DNA from: Flavobacteriales bacterium
GTDB lineage: Bacteria; Bacteroidota; Bacteroidia; NS11-12g; UBA9320
Reading direction: 5' to 3'
DNA: 64,000 nucleotides
NCBI GenBank assembly: GCA_020635355.1
Contig: JACJZW010000003.1
Coordinates: forward strand, 62,001 to 126,000
Part shown: positions 47,883 through 56,369 of the stretch, piece after piece
How the letters are laid out: the number at the start of each line of letters is the position of its first letter
Numbering within the stretch: position 1 is the stretch's first letter
Made by a program: the position numbers and the translations under genes
The notes under the pieces: model-generated
The model's input: the letters and a program-made list of their open reading frames with translations, nothing else
Told to the model about the DNA's origin: nothing
Databases searched by the model: none

Positions 47883-50800
47883 TCAGTCCAGATTTCGGGT
47901 GATTCGACGGACGAAAACACCGTCAGGAGTCCGGAGTCGCAAGAGGTAAATGCCTTGCGGGAGATCCTGAGCCGACACATCCAAAACGGCAACTGGTTCT
48001 TTGAGAATATCACGTTTCAGTACCGAACCATTGATCCCAATGAGCTCGTAGGAAAGAATCGGGTTGTTGGAAGACGTGGCAACCATCCACCAATCAGATG
48101 TTGGGTTTGGGAAGATGGTGACTTCTTCGAATGATTCATCGGAGTTCTCTTTAAGTGTTGAAGAACAGGCTGATTTAGGAAGGATGGTTACTCCTTTTTG
48201 ACCGGTCATGGTTTCTCCACACACATTTTCGGCTTCCACATAGAGTGTGTAATTGCCCAACCGGGCACCACCAAAGTCCGTATGCATAGACAAACCGGGA
48301 TCCGACGAATTGGTTGGGGCGTAGATGGTAGAATATGGGTTAGTGGTTCGATAGATTCCATTCACATCGCCGTAATACCAGAAGTGATCAGAGGATTCAG
48401 AAAGACTACTCGATATGTAGTGTTCATTAAACGCACAGATCTCATGGGATCCTGAAATGTTCAGTCGGGTATTGGGTATATGAACGGTGTGCTTGATGGT
48501 GAAATCCGCCGCACACTCCGGAGAGATATCGGTGTAGAGGTCAAAATAGACATCGAGAGGATTACTTTGTACGGCTTTAACAGGTACCTGGGTGGTATGC
48601 TGACCCGATAGAATTTGCAATTCGTTATCTGTTCGCCAGGTGATGCCGAAGGTTTGATTGGCGGGGAAGGAACTCAACTGAAAGTTGAAGACCTCGTCCT
48701 TGCACATCACGTCCGGCCAATTATTCTGCTCCGGGCAAAATTTGGGACATGAGGTATTGGATCGGGTTATTTCTTCCAGGATCCATTTGGCATTATCGGC
48801 TGTCACCTGAACGTGGTATTCGTTTGTTGGTGGAACGTACATATTGTCGAAATACGTTAGATCTTCACAAAGCAATTCCTGTCGGGTGAGTACAGAGTTG
48901 TAGGGAATATGTGGATCCCTCAATCCGGCTGCGCTAATGGACGGAATAAAGGTGAAATCAGACCCGGTTTGATAGGTGTTAATGGTGAAGTTACTTCTCT
49001 TTTTCTCTTGAAGGTTATTGAGAATTTTATTGGTGATCTCTGTTACCTGGGGGTATTTGGCACCTTGAACAATATCCAGGTTTCCATGCGGATTGTTGTT
49101 GTAGTGGTGGACGTTAATTTGAAATGATTTAACGTACACTTTTTCGCCATCTACCGGGAATGGGAAAGGGTAACTGGCCTTTTTGTAGTCGATTTCTATA
49201 TCAGGCCATTTTGGAGAAGTAAGTGTTTTGTGCCTGTCGTATGTACCAGATTCCTCTTCAAACAGAATGCGATTGAATTCTGCTACACTCCCGGATGATT
49301 GGTAGTTCATGTCGTATTTGAAATCAAATTGGGCGAATTTTTTCCCATAGCCCTGCATGTCCAAACTTATATCCTTATCACCCGCCTGCCAGGAGACTGG
49401 GTTGGATAGTGCGCCATTTAGTACGGAGGAACGACGGGTATTTTGAGGCCAGCCATCGGAGTTTGGTAGACCGTTAGCTTCCAGATCCCTGTAGAACGCC
49501 TTAAACATGGCCTCACTGTGAAAATCCCCGCCAGTAAAGATGGCATCGAAATAGCAATGAAGCATTTGTCGTGCAGCAACAGACCGAAGTCGTGTGCCAA
49601 ACATCTGTGCCACCTCCTGATTGCCAAAGAACCCGCCTTCGTAATCCACAAAAAGTTGGGTGGAAAGGGGGATGTTGGCTCCGTTGTGTGGGGAATCAAA
49701 GCTCAGCCAGAGGCGGGTGTTGTGATCCATGTTCGACACCCCGAGAGCATGTTGTTTTTCCATATAGGCCAATGCATATCGGGTAATCAATCCTCCCATG
49801 CTGGGCCCAATTACCACCAATTCCTCATCACTCCCATTATCCGCTAACATTTGGTTCACCATTTGAATGAGTTTAACGGTTAGAAAGGCGTTGCGCTGAA
49901 TGTAATCTGCTCCGCCATCCCGTCCGGCTTTGTTCACAAAGCGGTCAAATGAACCATCTTCTTTATACTGCTTGATTTCGGCTCTTCCCTGTATGGCATC
50001 ACTGCCTAATACCGGAAAGTTTAGGATGATAACATCATAACCTTCGTTTTGAAGATCCTCAACCAAGTTCTCCTTTTCATCCGTCTTACTTAAGTAATCC
50101 ACGGTTCGTTTTATTATGTAATAGTCCCGATTGTCAAGAGGATCAAATCCATCAACAATAATGGCCGGTTTTATGATCTTGCAATCATTCCCCGGGGATT
50201 TATGATAGTATATGTGTGCATCAGCCAAGGAGGTAGTCGCCTTTTCTTCCAACATACCTTTATAGGGAATATCGGATTCAACAACGAATCGAAATCCGTC
50301 TTCACATTCAACATCCGTTTTAAACTGACGAATTTTTGTGGTCACTTCTGTCTTTGAACAAATGGTTCTTCCGTCATCCAGATGGGCCTCCAGGTCAAGA
50401 TGGATGTTGCCTTCTGAGGGGAAGGATAACCAAATGGTGTCACCAGGAAAGATGCGCAGCAAATCGTTTGATCCCTCAACATTGAGTTGAACTTCCTGAA
50501 TGTTCGCAACTGTATTTGAAATGAAAAGATCGGATCTCAGGAAAATGGGATATAGTTCATTGACGAATAATTGCGATTTGGATAGTGCCAATCCCGATGA
50601 TAGGATGGGTTTAAACGGGTACACATTGGGCCTACACCTCAAGATGTCTTCTTCCCAATAGAGATCTTCGCTTTCGTACAATTCGGCATTTATACGTTCA
50701 CCTTGGTAATCGAATCCTATAATCGCTAGTTGTTCGGTATGATTAAGAATGAGAAGTTCCTTTTTCTCATACGATAAATCGGCCAAATCAACCTGGACAT

Positions 50801-51059
50801 TGGACTGACGAATTTCCCACCAGGCCTGTACGGTTTGATCGACATCCATCGTATCGCATGGTTCAACCTTTTCCAGATCGAGGACGGGATACACCCGGTC
50901 ATATAAATAGCCGGATGAGGGTAGTGGGAAGTTTTCGCCTAAACCGGCGTCATACTGTTCGGTGAAATTCAGCGGAAACGAATTTTCCTGAGCGTTCACC
51001 GTGGTGGTTGTTAGTCCCCCAACGACTAACAATCCTAAACATAAATAAAAGTGGTTCAT
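47883..51059 (-). CDS. T9SS-exported alpha/beta-hydrolase-like protein
   Basis: 1058 residues. Signal peptide (about 1-23, ending TVNAQ), then long N-terminal beta-rich sequence, an alpha/beta-hydrolase region with nucleophile elbow G-P-S420-M-G-G and FDSPHNGANI, several Ig- or PKD-like segments, and a C-terminal T9SS sorting domain (IFPNPTSDWW, then LPQGIYLLRLRTPDG). It is probably a lipase- or esterase-like surface enzyme, but the substrate is unknown. It is downstream of the lipoprotein gene at 51121 and ends at the bidirectional terminator. Confidence 0.85.
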   Translation of the reverse strand: MNHFYLCLGLLVVGGLTTTTVNAQENSFPLNFTEQYDAGLGENFPLPSSGYLYDRVYPVLDLEKVEPCDTMDVDQTVQAWWEIRQSNVQVDLADLSYEKKELLILNHTEQLAIIGFDYQGERINAELYESEDLYWEEDILRCRPNVYPFKPILSSGLALSKSQLFVNELYPIFLRSDLFISNTVANIQEVQLNVEGSNDLLRIFPGDTIWLSFPSEGNIHLDLEAHLDDGRTICSKTEVTTKIRQFKTDVECEDGFRFVVESDIPYKGMLEEKATTSLADAHIYYHKSPGNDCKIIKPAIIVDGFDPLDNRDYYIIKRTVDYLSKTDEKENLVEDLQNEGYDVIILNFPVLGSDAIQGRAEIKQYKEDGSFDRFVNKAGRDGGADYIQRNAFLTVKLIQMVNQMLADNGSDEELVVIGPSMGGLITRYALAYMEKQHALGVSNMDHNTRLWLSFDSPHNGANIPLSTQLFVDYEGGFFGNQEVAQMFGTRLRSVAARQMLHCYFDAIFTGGDFHSEAMFKAFYRDLEANGLPNSDGWPQNTRRSSVLNGALSNPVSWQAGDKDISLDMQGYGKKFAQFDFKYDMNYQSSGSVAEFNRILFEEESGTYDRHKTLTSPKWPDIEIDYKKASYPFPFPVDGEKVYVKSFQINVHHYNNNPHGNLDIVQGAKYPQVTEITNKILNNLQEKKRSNFTINTYQTGSDFTFIPSISAAGLRDPHIPYNSVLTRQELLCEDLTYFDNMYVPPTNEYHVQVTADNAKWILEEITRSNTSCPKFCPEQNNWPDVMCKDEVFNFQLSSFPANQTFGITWRTDNELQILSGQHTTQVPVKAVQSNPLDVYFDLYTDISPECAADFTIKHTVHIPNTRLNISGSHEICAFNEHYISSSLSESSDHFWYYGDVNGIYRTTNPYSTIYAPTNSSDPGLSMHTDFGGARLGNYTLYVEAENVCGETMTGQKGVTILPKSACSSTLKENSDESFEEVTIFPNPTSDWWMVATSSNNPILSYELIGINGSVLKRDILKEPVAVLDVSAQDLPQGIYLLRLRTPDGVFVRRITRNLD

Positions 51060-51062
51060 ATT

Positions 51063-51095
51063 GGTTCTGTTTAATTAATTGCATGGGACAGAACC
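51063..51095. repeat. Inverted repeat GGTTCTGT/ACAGAACC in the hydrolase leader
   Basis: Exact 8-base arms at 51063-51070 and 51088-51095, spaced by 17 AT-rich bases, 4 bases from the hydrolase start codon. It could be an operator or an RNA hairpin covering the ribosome-binding region. Confidence 0.55.
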
Positions 51096-51120
51096 GGGTG
51101 ATGTGAAGTGAAGTGAAATA

Positions 51121-51654
51121 CTATTGTTTTAAAATGTCAAATCTGCCATCTCTTATTCTAAGGGTGTCTCCAGAGGCGATGTGTATTGCAGTGAAACTGA
51201 AAATTCCAGAAACTACCTTACGATCATTTCGCAAGTACTTTATTGAATCTTGGCTATTTTCCAGTATGTAAAAGTATTTTCCACCGATTTCTAAGTTGTT
51301 GTCTACAAAGTGTGTTTTATGAATTCCCGTTAACTCTTTGTTGAATAGCTTTAAACTAGAATCATTTGAATAGATACCTTGCAAAGCAATTCTTGTTCGG
51401 TTCTCAAAAGAGATAGCGTCAATAACGACTGTCGAATCTGAATAGAAGCTATATCTCAACGGATCATCTTCAAAAAATCCTCCCCAGGGTGTTTTTTCAG
51501 CGAGGAACAGCTCCCCATTGATCAAGCAACCAAACGTATTGTTGCCTTCGGTGGTGATTGGTGGGAGAGTGGGTTCTGGAACAGGTTCTTCTGTTTCCGT
51601 GAAACAAGATGGGAGTAGGGCAAGTAAAAAAAGTAGGGTTGAAAGTGTTTTCAT
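51121..51654 (-). CDS. Lipoprotein, DUF6252-like
   Basis: 177 residues. Lipobox LLPSC, a Pro/Glu/Thr linker, then NTFGCLINGELF and, near the end, SGIFSFTAIHIASGDTLRIRDGRFD. These features fit small Bacteroidota lipoproteins resembling DUF6252; the assignment is from memory. Function unknown. It is upstream of the T9SS hydrolase, possibly in one transcript. A box CACTTTTG (5 of 6) lies on the minus strand about 45 bases before its start. Confidence 0.75.
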   Translation of the reverse strand: MKTLSTLLFLLALLPSCFTETEEPVPEPTLPPITTEGNNTFGCLINGELFLAEKTPWGGFFEDDPLRYSFYSDSTVVIDAISFENRTRIALQGIYSNDSSLKLFNKELTGIHKTHFVDNNLEIGGKYFYILENSQDSIKYLRNDRKVVSGIFSFTAIHIASGDTLRIRDGRFDILKQ

Positions 51655-51721
51655 AGTATGTGGATTAAATGCCCGCCAGCGTGATGTGAATCAAAAGTGC
51701 TGGTAATCTTTCCGGGTTACC

Positions 51722-51901
51722 TCAGATTTGAAGATTAATCAACCCAACGTCGTAGATTTCCCTCCGTTCGCTTACCAGACACTGAGAATAGGAATACGGT
51801 TGATACAATAATTCAGCATCGCCGTACCCGGTTTGTACAGCACATCTAAGCTTTTTTTGTCGCGTCTGAGTGACTCCGGGTACAGCAATCTGAATCTTCA
51901 T
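51722..51901 (-). CDS. Possible small ORF, unknown
   Basis: 59 codons from ATG to TGA. The product begins KIQIAVPGVTQTRQKK and ends DVGLINLQI. It has two cysteines, several tyrosines and no signal peptide. Composition looks protein-like, but no family or ribosome-binding site is recognised and no good -7 box precedes it. It may be a real small protein, a gene remnant or chance. Confidence 0.3.
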   Translation of the reverse strand: MKIQIAVPGVTQTRQKKLRCAVQTGYGDAELLYQPYSYSQCLVSERREIYDVGLINLQI

Positions 51902-52068
51902 GTTGGTTTGGTTTAAGTTTTTGGTTTCGTGTAACAGTTAGTTCGGCATTCGCCCTTCTTGTTTGGTTTGGTAGGTTCAAAGCACAACCATTTCATCGCG
52001 GTTTGGAGGGCAAATGCTGCGGGCAACACCGGAAAGAATGACACATCGTGCTGCGTTCTGCATAGCGT

Positions 52069-52085
52069 TTGGCAAAATTTGCCAA
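52069..52085. promoter_or_regulatory. Palindrome TTGGCAAA-A-TTTGCCAA before the HTH gene
   Basis: A perfect inverted repeat with 8-base arms and one central base, 63 bases before the HTH regulator start. This is typical of an operator; autoregulation by the downstream HTH protein is inferred. Confidence 0.55.
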
Positions 52086-52148
52086 TTACACGGGTGTGGC
52101 GTACCTTTCTCCTCGTAAGTTGCCGATCTATTCCTCAACTCACACATC

Positions 52149-53183
52149 ATGCGCTCAAATTGGCTGGATCATTTACGCGTCTCTTTGGAGAATTCTGTCC
52201 CTCCTGGAAGTAATGTTGCCCGGGAATTAGCCGATCTCCTGGGTGTCTCGCCCGAAGGGGCCTATCGCAGACTACGCGGACAAACGGCCTTCCTCATGGA
52301 AGAACTGATTCTAATTCGGGAGACCTACGGCATTTCACTGGACGCCCTTGCCCAGGATCAACCGTCTATCCAGGTCCAAATGCACCCGCTTTTTACCAGC
52401 GAACTGGACCTCATGACGTATCTAAAAGGTTTGTTGAACGATATTCAGCATCAGATTGCTCAACCCGGAGCGCGGGTTTATTGCTTTGCGGCAGATGTAC
52501 CCTTCTTCCGATTGATGGGACATCCCTACATCTGTTTATTTAAATTGTTCTACTGGCAAAAATCCATTCTGGGTAAGGAATCGTTCAAACACCGCTTGGT
52601 GGATCGATCTTCACTAGATGCCGAGGTGCTGAACTTGTGTCAATCCATTTATCGGGCATATGCCATTTCCAGTTCCATTGAAATCTGGAATGAACAAACC
52701 ATTAACGGAACCCTGAAACAAATCGAGTACTATGCCGATTGCTCTTACTTCCTTAATGGAGAATCTCTGGCACACACCTATGCTGAACTTTATAGGTTGA
52801 TCTCTGACGTGTCTGAACAAGCCAATCGCGGATCCAAGACGAATCATGAAGTAGAAGATGAGTCCTACTCCTTATGGAGTTGTGAACTTGTGATTGATAA
52901 TAATAGCGTCCTCATTGAATCGGAAACAACCGCCCGTCTTGCTATTGGGTTTAACAGCTTTAACACCATCCAATCTTCACAAAAGCAGATGGTGGATGAA
53001 TACAAGGCATGGATGAATGCCATGCTTTCCAAGTCGACTCAACTCAGTGGGCAATCCGACAAGCACCGGGTGCAATTCATTCAAAGTATGTTCAAAACCA
53101 TACGTGAATCGGCTCAGAATAAACTATCCTCAACAGACTGGACAATCTTCGAACAGGAAATTCAGGAACAGCAAACGCTGTGA
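52149..53183 (+). CDS. HTH transcriptional regulator of unknown target
   Basis: 344 residues. N-terminal HTH (about 20-60, SNVARELADLLGVSPEGAYRRLRG) followed by a long, mostly helical domain without a recognised ligand-binding signature. An aromatic and cysteine-containing middle (YWQKSILG, ADCSYFLNGE) may bind something. It has no signal peptide. The stop abuts the glmS stop with no spacer. A palindrome lies upstream. Confidence 0.75.
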   Translation: MRSNWLDHLRVSLENSVPPGSNVARELADLLGVSPEGAYRRLRGQTAFLMEELILIRETYGISLDALAQDQPSIQVQMHPLFTSELDLMTYLKGLLNDIQHQIAQPGARVYCFAADVPFFRLMGHPYICLFKLFYWQKSILGKESFKHRLVDRSSLDAEVLNLCQSIYRAYAISSSIEIWNEQTINGTLKQIEYYADCSYFLNGESLAHTYAELYRLISDVSEQANRGSKTNHEVEDESYSLWSCELVIDNNSVLIESETTARLAIGFNSFNTIQSSQKQMVDEYKAWMNAMLSKSTQLSGQSDKHRVQFIQSMFKTIRESAQNKLSSTDWTIFEQEIQEQQTL

Positions 53184-55028
53184 TTATTCTACCGTAACCG
53201 ACTTCGCCAGATTTCTTGGTTGATCCACATTACATCCACGCATTACGGCAATGTGATACGACAGAAGTTGCAGTGGAATGGTGGCCAACAGTGGGACCAG
53301 GGCTTCATGGGTATCCGGAATTTCAATGCAGTAATCGGCTATTTCCTTCACCTTTTGATCGCCTTCGGTTACAATGGCAATAATGATCCCTTTACGCGCC
53401 TTAACTTCCTGAATATTGCTCAATACCTTTTCGTAGTATTGACTTCGGGTAGCAATCACCACTACCGGCATATTTTCATCAATTAAGGCAATGGGGCCGT
53501 GTTTCATCTCCGCTGCCGGATATCCCTCAGCATGGATGTATGAAATCTCTTTTAGTTTGAGGGCGCCTTCTAAGGCTACCGGGAAGTTATAGCCTCTACC
53601 CAAGTAGAGGAAGTTGTTGGAATCCTTGTATTTCTCAGAGATCTCCAGTACGTCATTGGCACAACTGTCCAACACCCGCTGAACCTTTCCCGGAATGCTT
53701 TCCAACTCAGCCAACAACAAACTCAATTCATCACGCGAGATAGCTCCACGAATATTGGCTATGCCCAGAGCAAATAACGTAAGAACGGTTACCTGAGCCG
53801 TAAATGCCTTAGTGCTGGCTACTCCAATTTCGGGGCCGGCATGGGTATAGGCACCCGCATGTGTCATGCGTGGGATGGATGAACCCACCACATTACAAAT
53901 ACCATAAACCGTTGCGCCCTTTTCTTTCGCCATTTCCAATGCCGCCAGGGTGTCGGCCGTTTCGCCGGACTGACTGATGGCCATCACGAGATCGTCTGGT
54001 GTGATGATCGGGTTTCGGTACCGGAATTCAGACGCGTATTCCACTTCAACTGGGAGTCGGGCAAATTCTTCGATGAGGTATTCGCCCACCAAACCGGCGT
54101 GCCAGGATGTCCCGCAACCTACGATGATCACCCGTTCCAGATTCTTGATCTTGGACTCGTATTCACGCAAGCTGCGCATGGCAAAAGAGAGATCGTTGGT
54201 GGTGAACCGCCCGCGCATACTATCGTAAATGCTTTTGGGCTGTTCATAAATCTCCTTCAGCATGAAGTGCTCATATCCACCTTTTTCAATGGCATCCAAC
54301 GTCATTTCCAACTTCTGGATGTAAGGTGTTTTTTCCACGTTAGCCAAGGATTTGATTTTCAAACCATCCGGACTTACATGCGCAATTTCATTGTCTTCCA
54401 AATAGATGACGTCGCGGGTATGCTCCACAATAGGCGTAGCATCACTGGCCATATAATATTCGCCTCGAGTTTCTCCAATTCCCAACACCAACGGAGAGCC
54501 TTTTCGGGCTCCAATGAGGGTGTTTGGATCGTTCTTGCTGAGGATGACGATGGCGTATGCGCCAACCACCTCATTCAGTGCTAAACGGACGGCCTCAAAG
54601 AGATCCACTTTCTCATGAACTTGAATTTCTTCGATGAGATGGGTGAGCACTTCGGTGTCTGTGTCCGACATGAAAACATGACCCCGCTTCACCAACATTT
54701 CTTTAAGGGTGGCGTAGTTCTCAATGATGCCATTGTGGATTACCGCAATGGAACCCTCCTGAGAAATATGTGGGTGGGCATTTACTTTATTGGGTTCCCC
54801 ATGGGTTGCCCATCGTGTGTGGCCAATACCGCTTGTTCCGGAAACATCTTCCCCGGTCACCAGATCAACCAAATCACTGACCTTCCCCTTTTGTTTGTAG
54901 ATTTTGAGATTGCCATCCATGATGGCGATACCCGCGCTGTCGTACCCGCGATACTCCAATCGTTGGAGTCCTTTTATCAGGAAGTCATAGACTTGATTTG
55001 GGCCGGTATAAGCAACGATTCCACACAT
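53184..55028 (-). CDS. glmS: Glucosamine-6-phosphate synthase (isomerizing)
   Basis: 614 residues, full length. N-terminal glutaminase domain with catalytic Cys2 (MCGIVAYTG), GIGHTRWATHGEPN and ten more conserved blocks, then two SIS sugar-isomerase domains (GCGTSWHAG, SQSGETADT), ending in the conserved LAKSVTVE. It makes glucosamine-6-phosphate from fructose-6-phosphate and glutamine, for peptidoglycan and LPS. It lies 37 bases downstream of metK on the same strand. No glmS ribozyme was seen upstream. Confidence 0.97.
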   Translation of the reverse strand: MCGIVAYTGPNQVYDFLIKGLQRLEYRGYDSAGIAIMDGNLKIYKQKGKVSDLVDLVTGEDVSGTSGIGHTRWATHGEPNKVNAHPHISQEGSIAVIHNGIIENYATLKEMLVKRGHVFMSDTDTEVLTHLIEEIQVHEKVDLFEAVRLALNEVVGAYAIVILSKNDPNTLIGARKGSPLVLGIGETRGEYYMASDATPIVEHTRDVIYLEDNEIAHVSPDGLKIKSLANVEKTPYIQKLEMTLDAIEKGGYEHFMLKEIYEQPKSIYDSMRGRFTTNDLSFAMRSLREYESKIKNLERVIIVGCGTSWHAGLVGEYLIEEFARLPVEVEYASEFRYRNPIITPDDLVMAISQSGETADTLAALEMAKEKGATVYGICNVVGSSIPRMTHAGAYTHAGPEIGVASTKAFTAQVTVLTLFALGIANIRGAISRDELSLLLAELESIPGKVQRVLDSCANDVLEISEKYKDSNNFLYLGRGYNFPVALEGALKLKEISYIHAEGYPAAEMKHGPIALIDENMPVVVIATRSQYYEKVLSNIQEVKARKGIIIAIVTEGDQKVKEIADYCIEIPDTHEALVPLLATIPLQLLSYHIAVMRGCNVDQPRNLAKSVTVE

Positions 55029-55065
55029 AATTTACAGGGTTAGACTGAATGGTTAGGTTCTACAA

Positions 55066-56319
55066 TTATACTTTAAAAGCGTCCTGTATGGCGCCCACGT
55101 AATCGAGTTTTTCCCACGGGAATAATTCAACCTCACAATTAATGGACGAACCATCCGGGGACGTGAACGTTTTGGTCACTGTTTCATTGGTTCTTCCCAT
55201 GTGTCCGTAGGCTGCCGTCTCCAAATAAATGGGTGTTCGAAGCTTTAATCGCTCTTCAATGGCCGCTGGACGCATATCGAAAATGGTCTTCACCATCTCA
55301 GCAATCTGTCCATCGTTCATGTCTACCTTGGCGGTTCCGTAAGTGTCAACGAAGATGGCCATGGGTTCAACCACACCAATGGCGTAGGAAACCTGAACCA
55401 GAATTTCATCACAAACTCCCGCTGCTACCATGTTTTTGGCAATGTGACGGGTAGCGTATGCTGCGGATCGATCTACCTTACTAGGATCTTTACCGGAGAA
55501 CGCGCCACCTCCATGAGCTCCTTTTCCGCCGTAGGTATCTACGATAATCTTCCGACCGGTGAGACCGGTGTCCCCATGTGGACCACCAATAACAAACTTT
55601 CCGGTTGGATTGATGTGGTATTTGATGTCGCTGCCAAACAAGGCTTGTATTTCAGGTTTCAACTGTGCCTTTACCCGAGGGATCAATTTGGTAATGATGT
55701 CTTCCCGAATCTTGGCTAACATCGTCTCGTCTTCATCAAAATCGTCATGCTGGGTTGATACCACAATGGCTTCAATGCGCACAGGCTTGTTATCATCGTT
55801 ATATTCGATGGTCACCTGTGATTTTGAATCGGGGCGGAGGTAATTGATTTCAGTCCCCTCCCTACGCATATCTGCCAATTCCTGAAGAATTTTATGAGAC
55901 AGATCAAGTGCCAACGGCATGTAATTCTCGGTTTCGTTGGTGGCGTAACCAAACATCATCCCTTGATCACCGGCGCCTTGCTCCATTTTGCTAGCCCGAT
56001 CTACTCCTCGGTTAATATCGGCGCTTTGTTCGTGAATGGCAGAGAATACACCGCATGAATTACCTTCAAACATGTATTCACTTTTGGTGTAACCGATTTT
56101 GTTGATCACATCACGTGCGATCTTCTGAACATCGAGGTAGGTGGAGGATTTAACCTCTCCAGCCAAAACAACTTGACCGGTAGTTACCAATGTTTCACAA
56201 GCCACCTTGGATTGTGGGTCAAACGCAAGAAAATGATCAATCAGTGCATCTGAAATCTGATCGGCTATTTTGTCCGGATGTCCTTCCGAAACAGATTCTG
56301 AAGTGAAGAAATACGCCAT
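55066..56319 (-). CDS. metK: S-adenosylmethionine synthetase
   Basis: 417 residues with canonical motifs FTSESVSEGHPDKIADQISDA, GAGDQGMMFGYA, GGPHGDTGLTGRKI and GGGAFSGKDPSKVDRS. It forms S-adenosylmethionine from ATP and methionine. A TATTTTCG box lies 28-35 bases upstream. The gene is located 50 bases after the M1 peptidase stop. Confidence 0.97.
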   Translation of the reverse strand: MAYFFTSESVSEGHPDKIADQISDALIDHFLAFDPQSKVACETLVTTGQVVLAGEVKSSTYLDVQKIARDVINKIGYTKSEYMFEGNSCGVFSAIHEQSADINRGVDRASKMEQGAGDQGMMFGYATNETENYMPLALDLSHKILQELADMRREGTEINYLRPDSKSQVTIEYNDDNKPVRIEAIVVSTQHDDFDEDETMLAKIREDIITKLIPRVKAQLKPEIQALFGSDIKYHINPTGKFVIGGPHGDTGLTGRKIIVDTYGGKGAHGGGAFSGKDPSKVDRSAAYATRHIAKNMVAAGVCDEILVQVSYAIGVVEPMAIFVDTYGTAKVDMNDGQIAEMVKTIFDMRPAAIEERLKLRTPIYLETAAYGHMGRTNETVTKTFTSPDGSSINCEVELFPWEKLDYVGAIQDAFKV

Positions 56320-56346
56320 GCTGAAAAAGTCAGTTTAAAATTTCCG

Positions 56347-56354
56347 CGAAAATA
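56347..56354 (-). promoter_or_regulatory. -7-like box TATTTTCG, metK promoter
   Basis: Five of six positions of TAnnTTTG on the minus strand, in the 50-base gap between the M1 gene and metK. The identical octamer serves the M1 gene, suggesting a local variant. Confidence 0.45.
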
Positions 56355-56369
56355 GCGTTTTTGATAAAG

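Larger units (their letters stand above)
51655..52148. other. 494-base region between lipoprotein and HTH genes
   Basis: Contains one possible small ORF on the minus strand (51722-51901) and a clear palindrome (52069-52085) near the HTH gene. The remainder (51902-52068) shows no gene or strong structure, though GGTTTGGTTT-type runs occur on the plus strand near 51905-51970. Confidence 0.55.
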
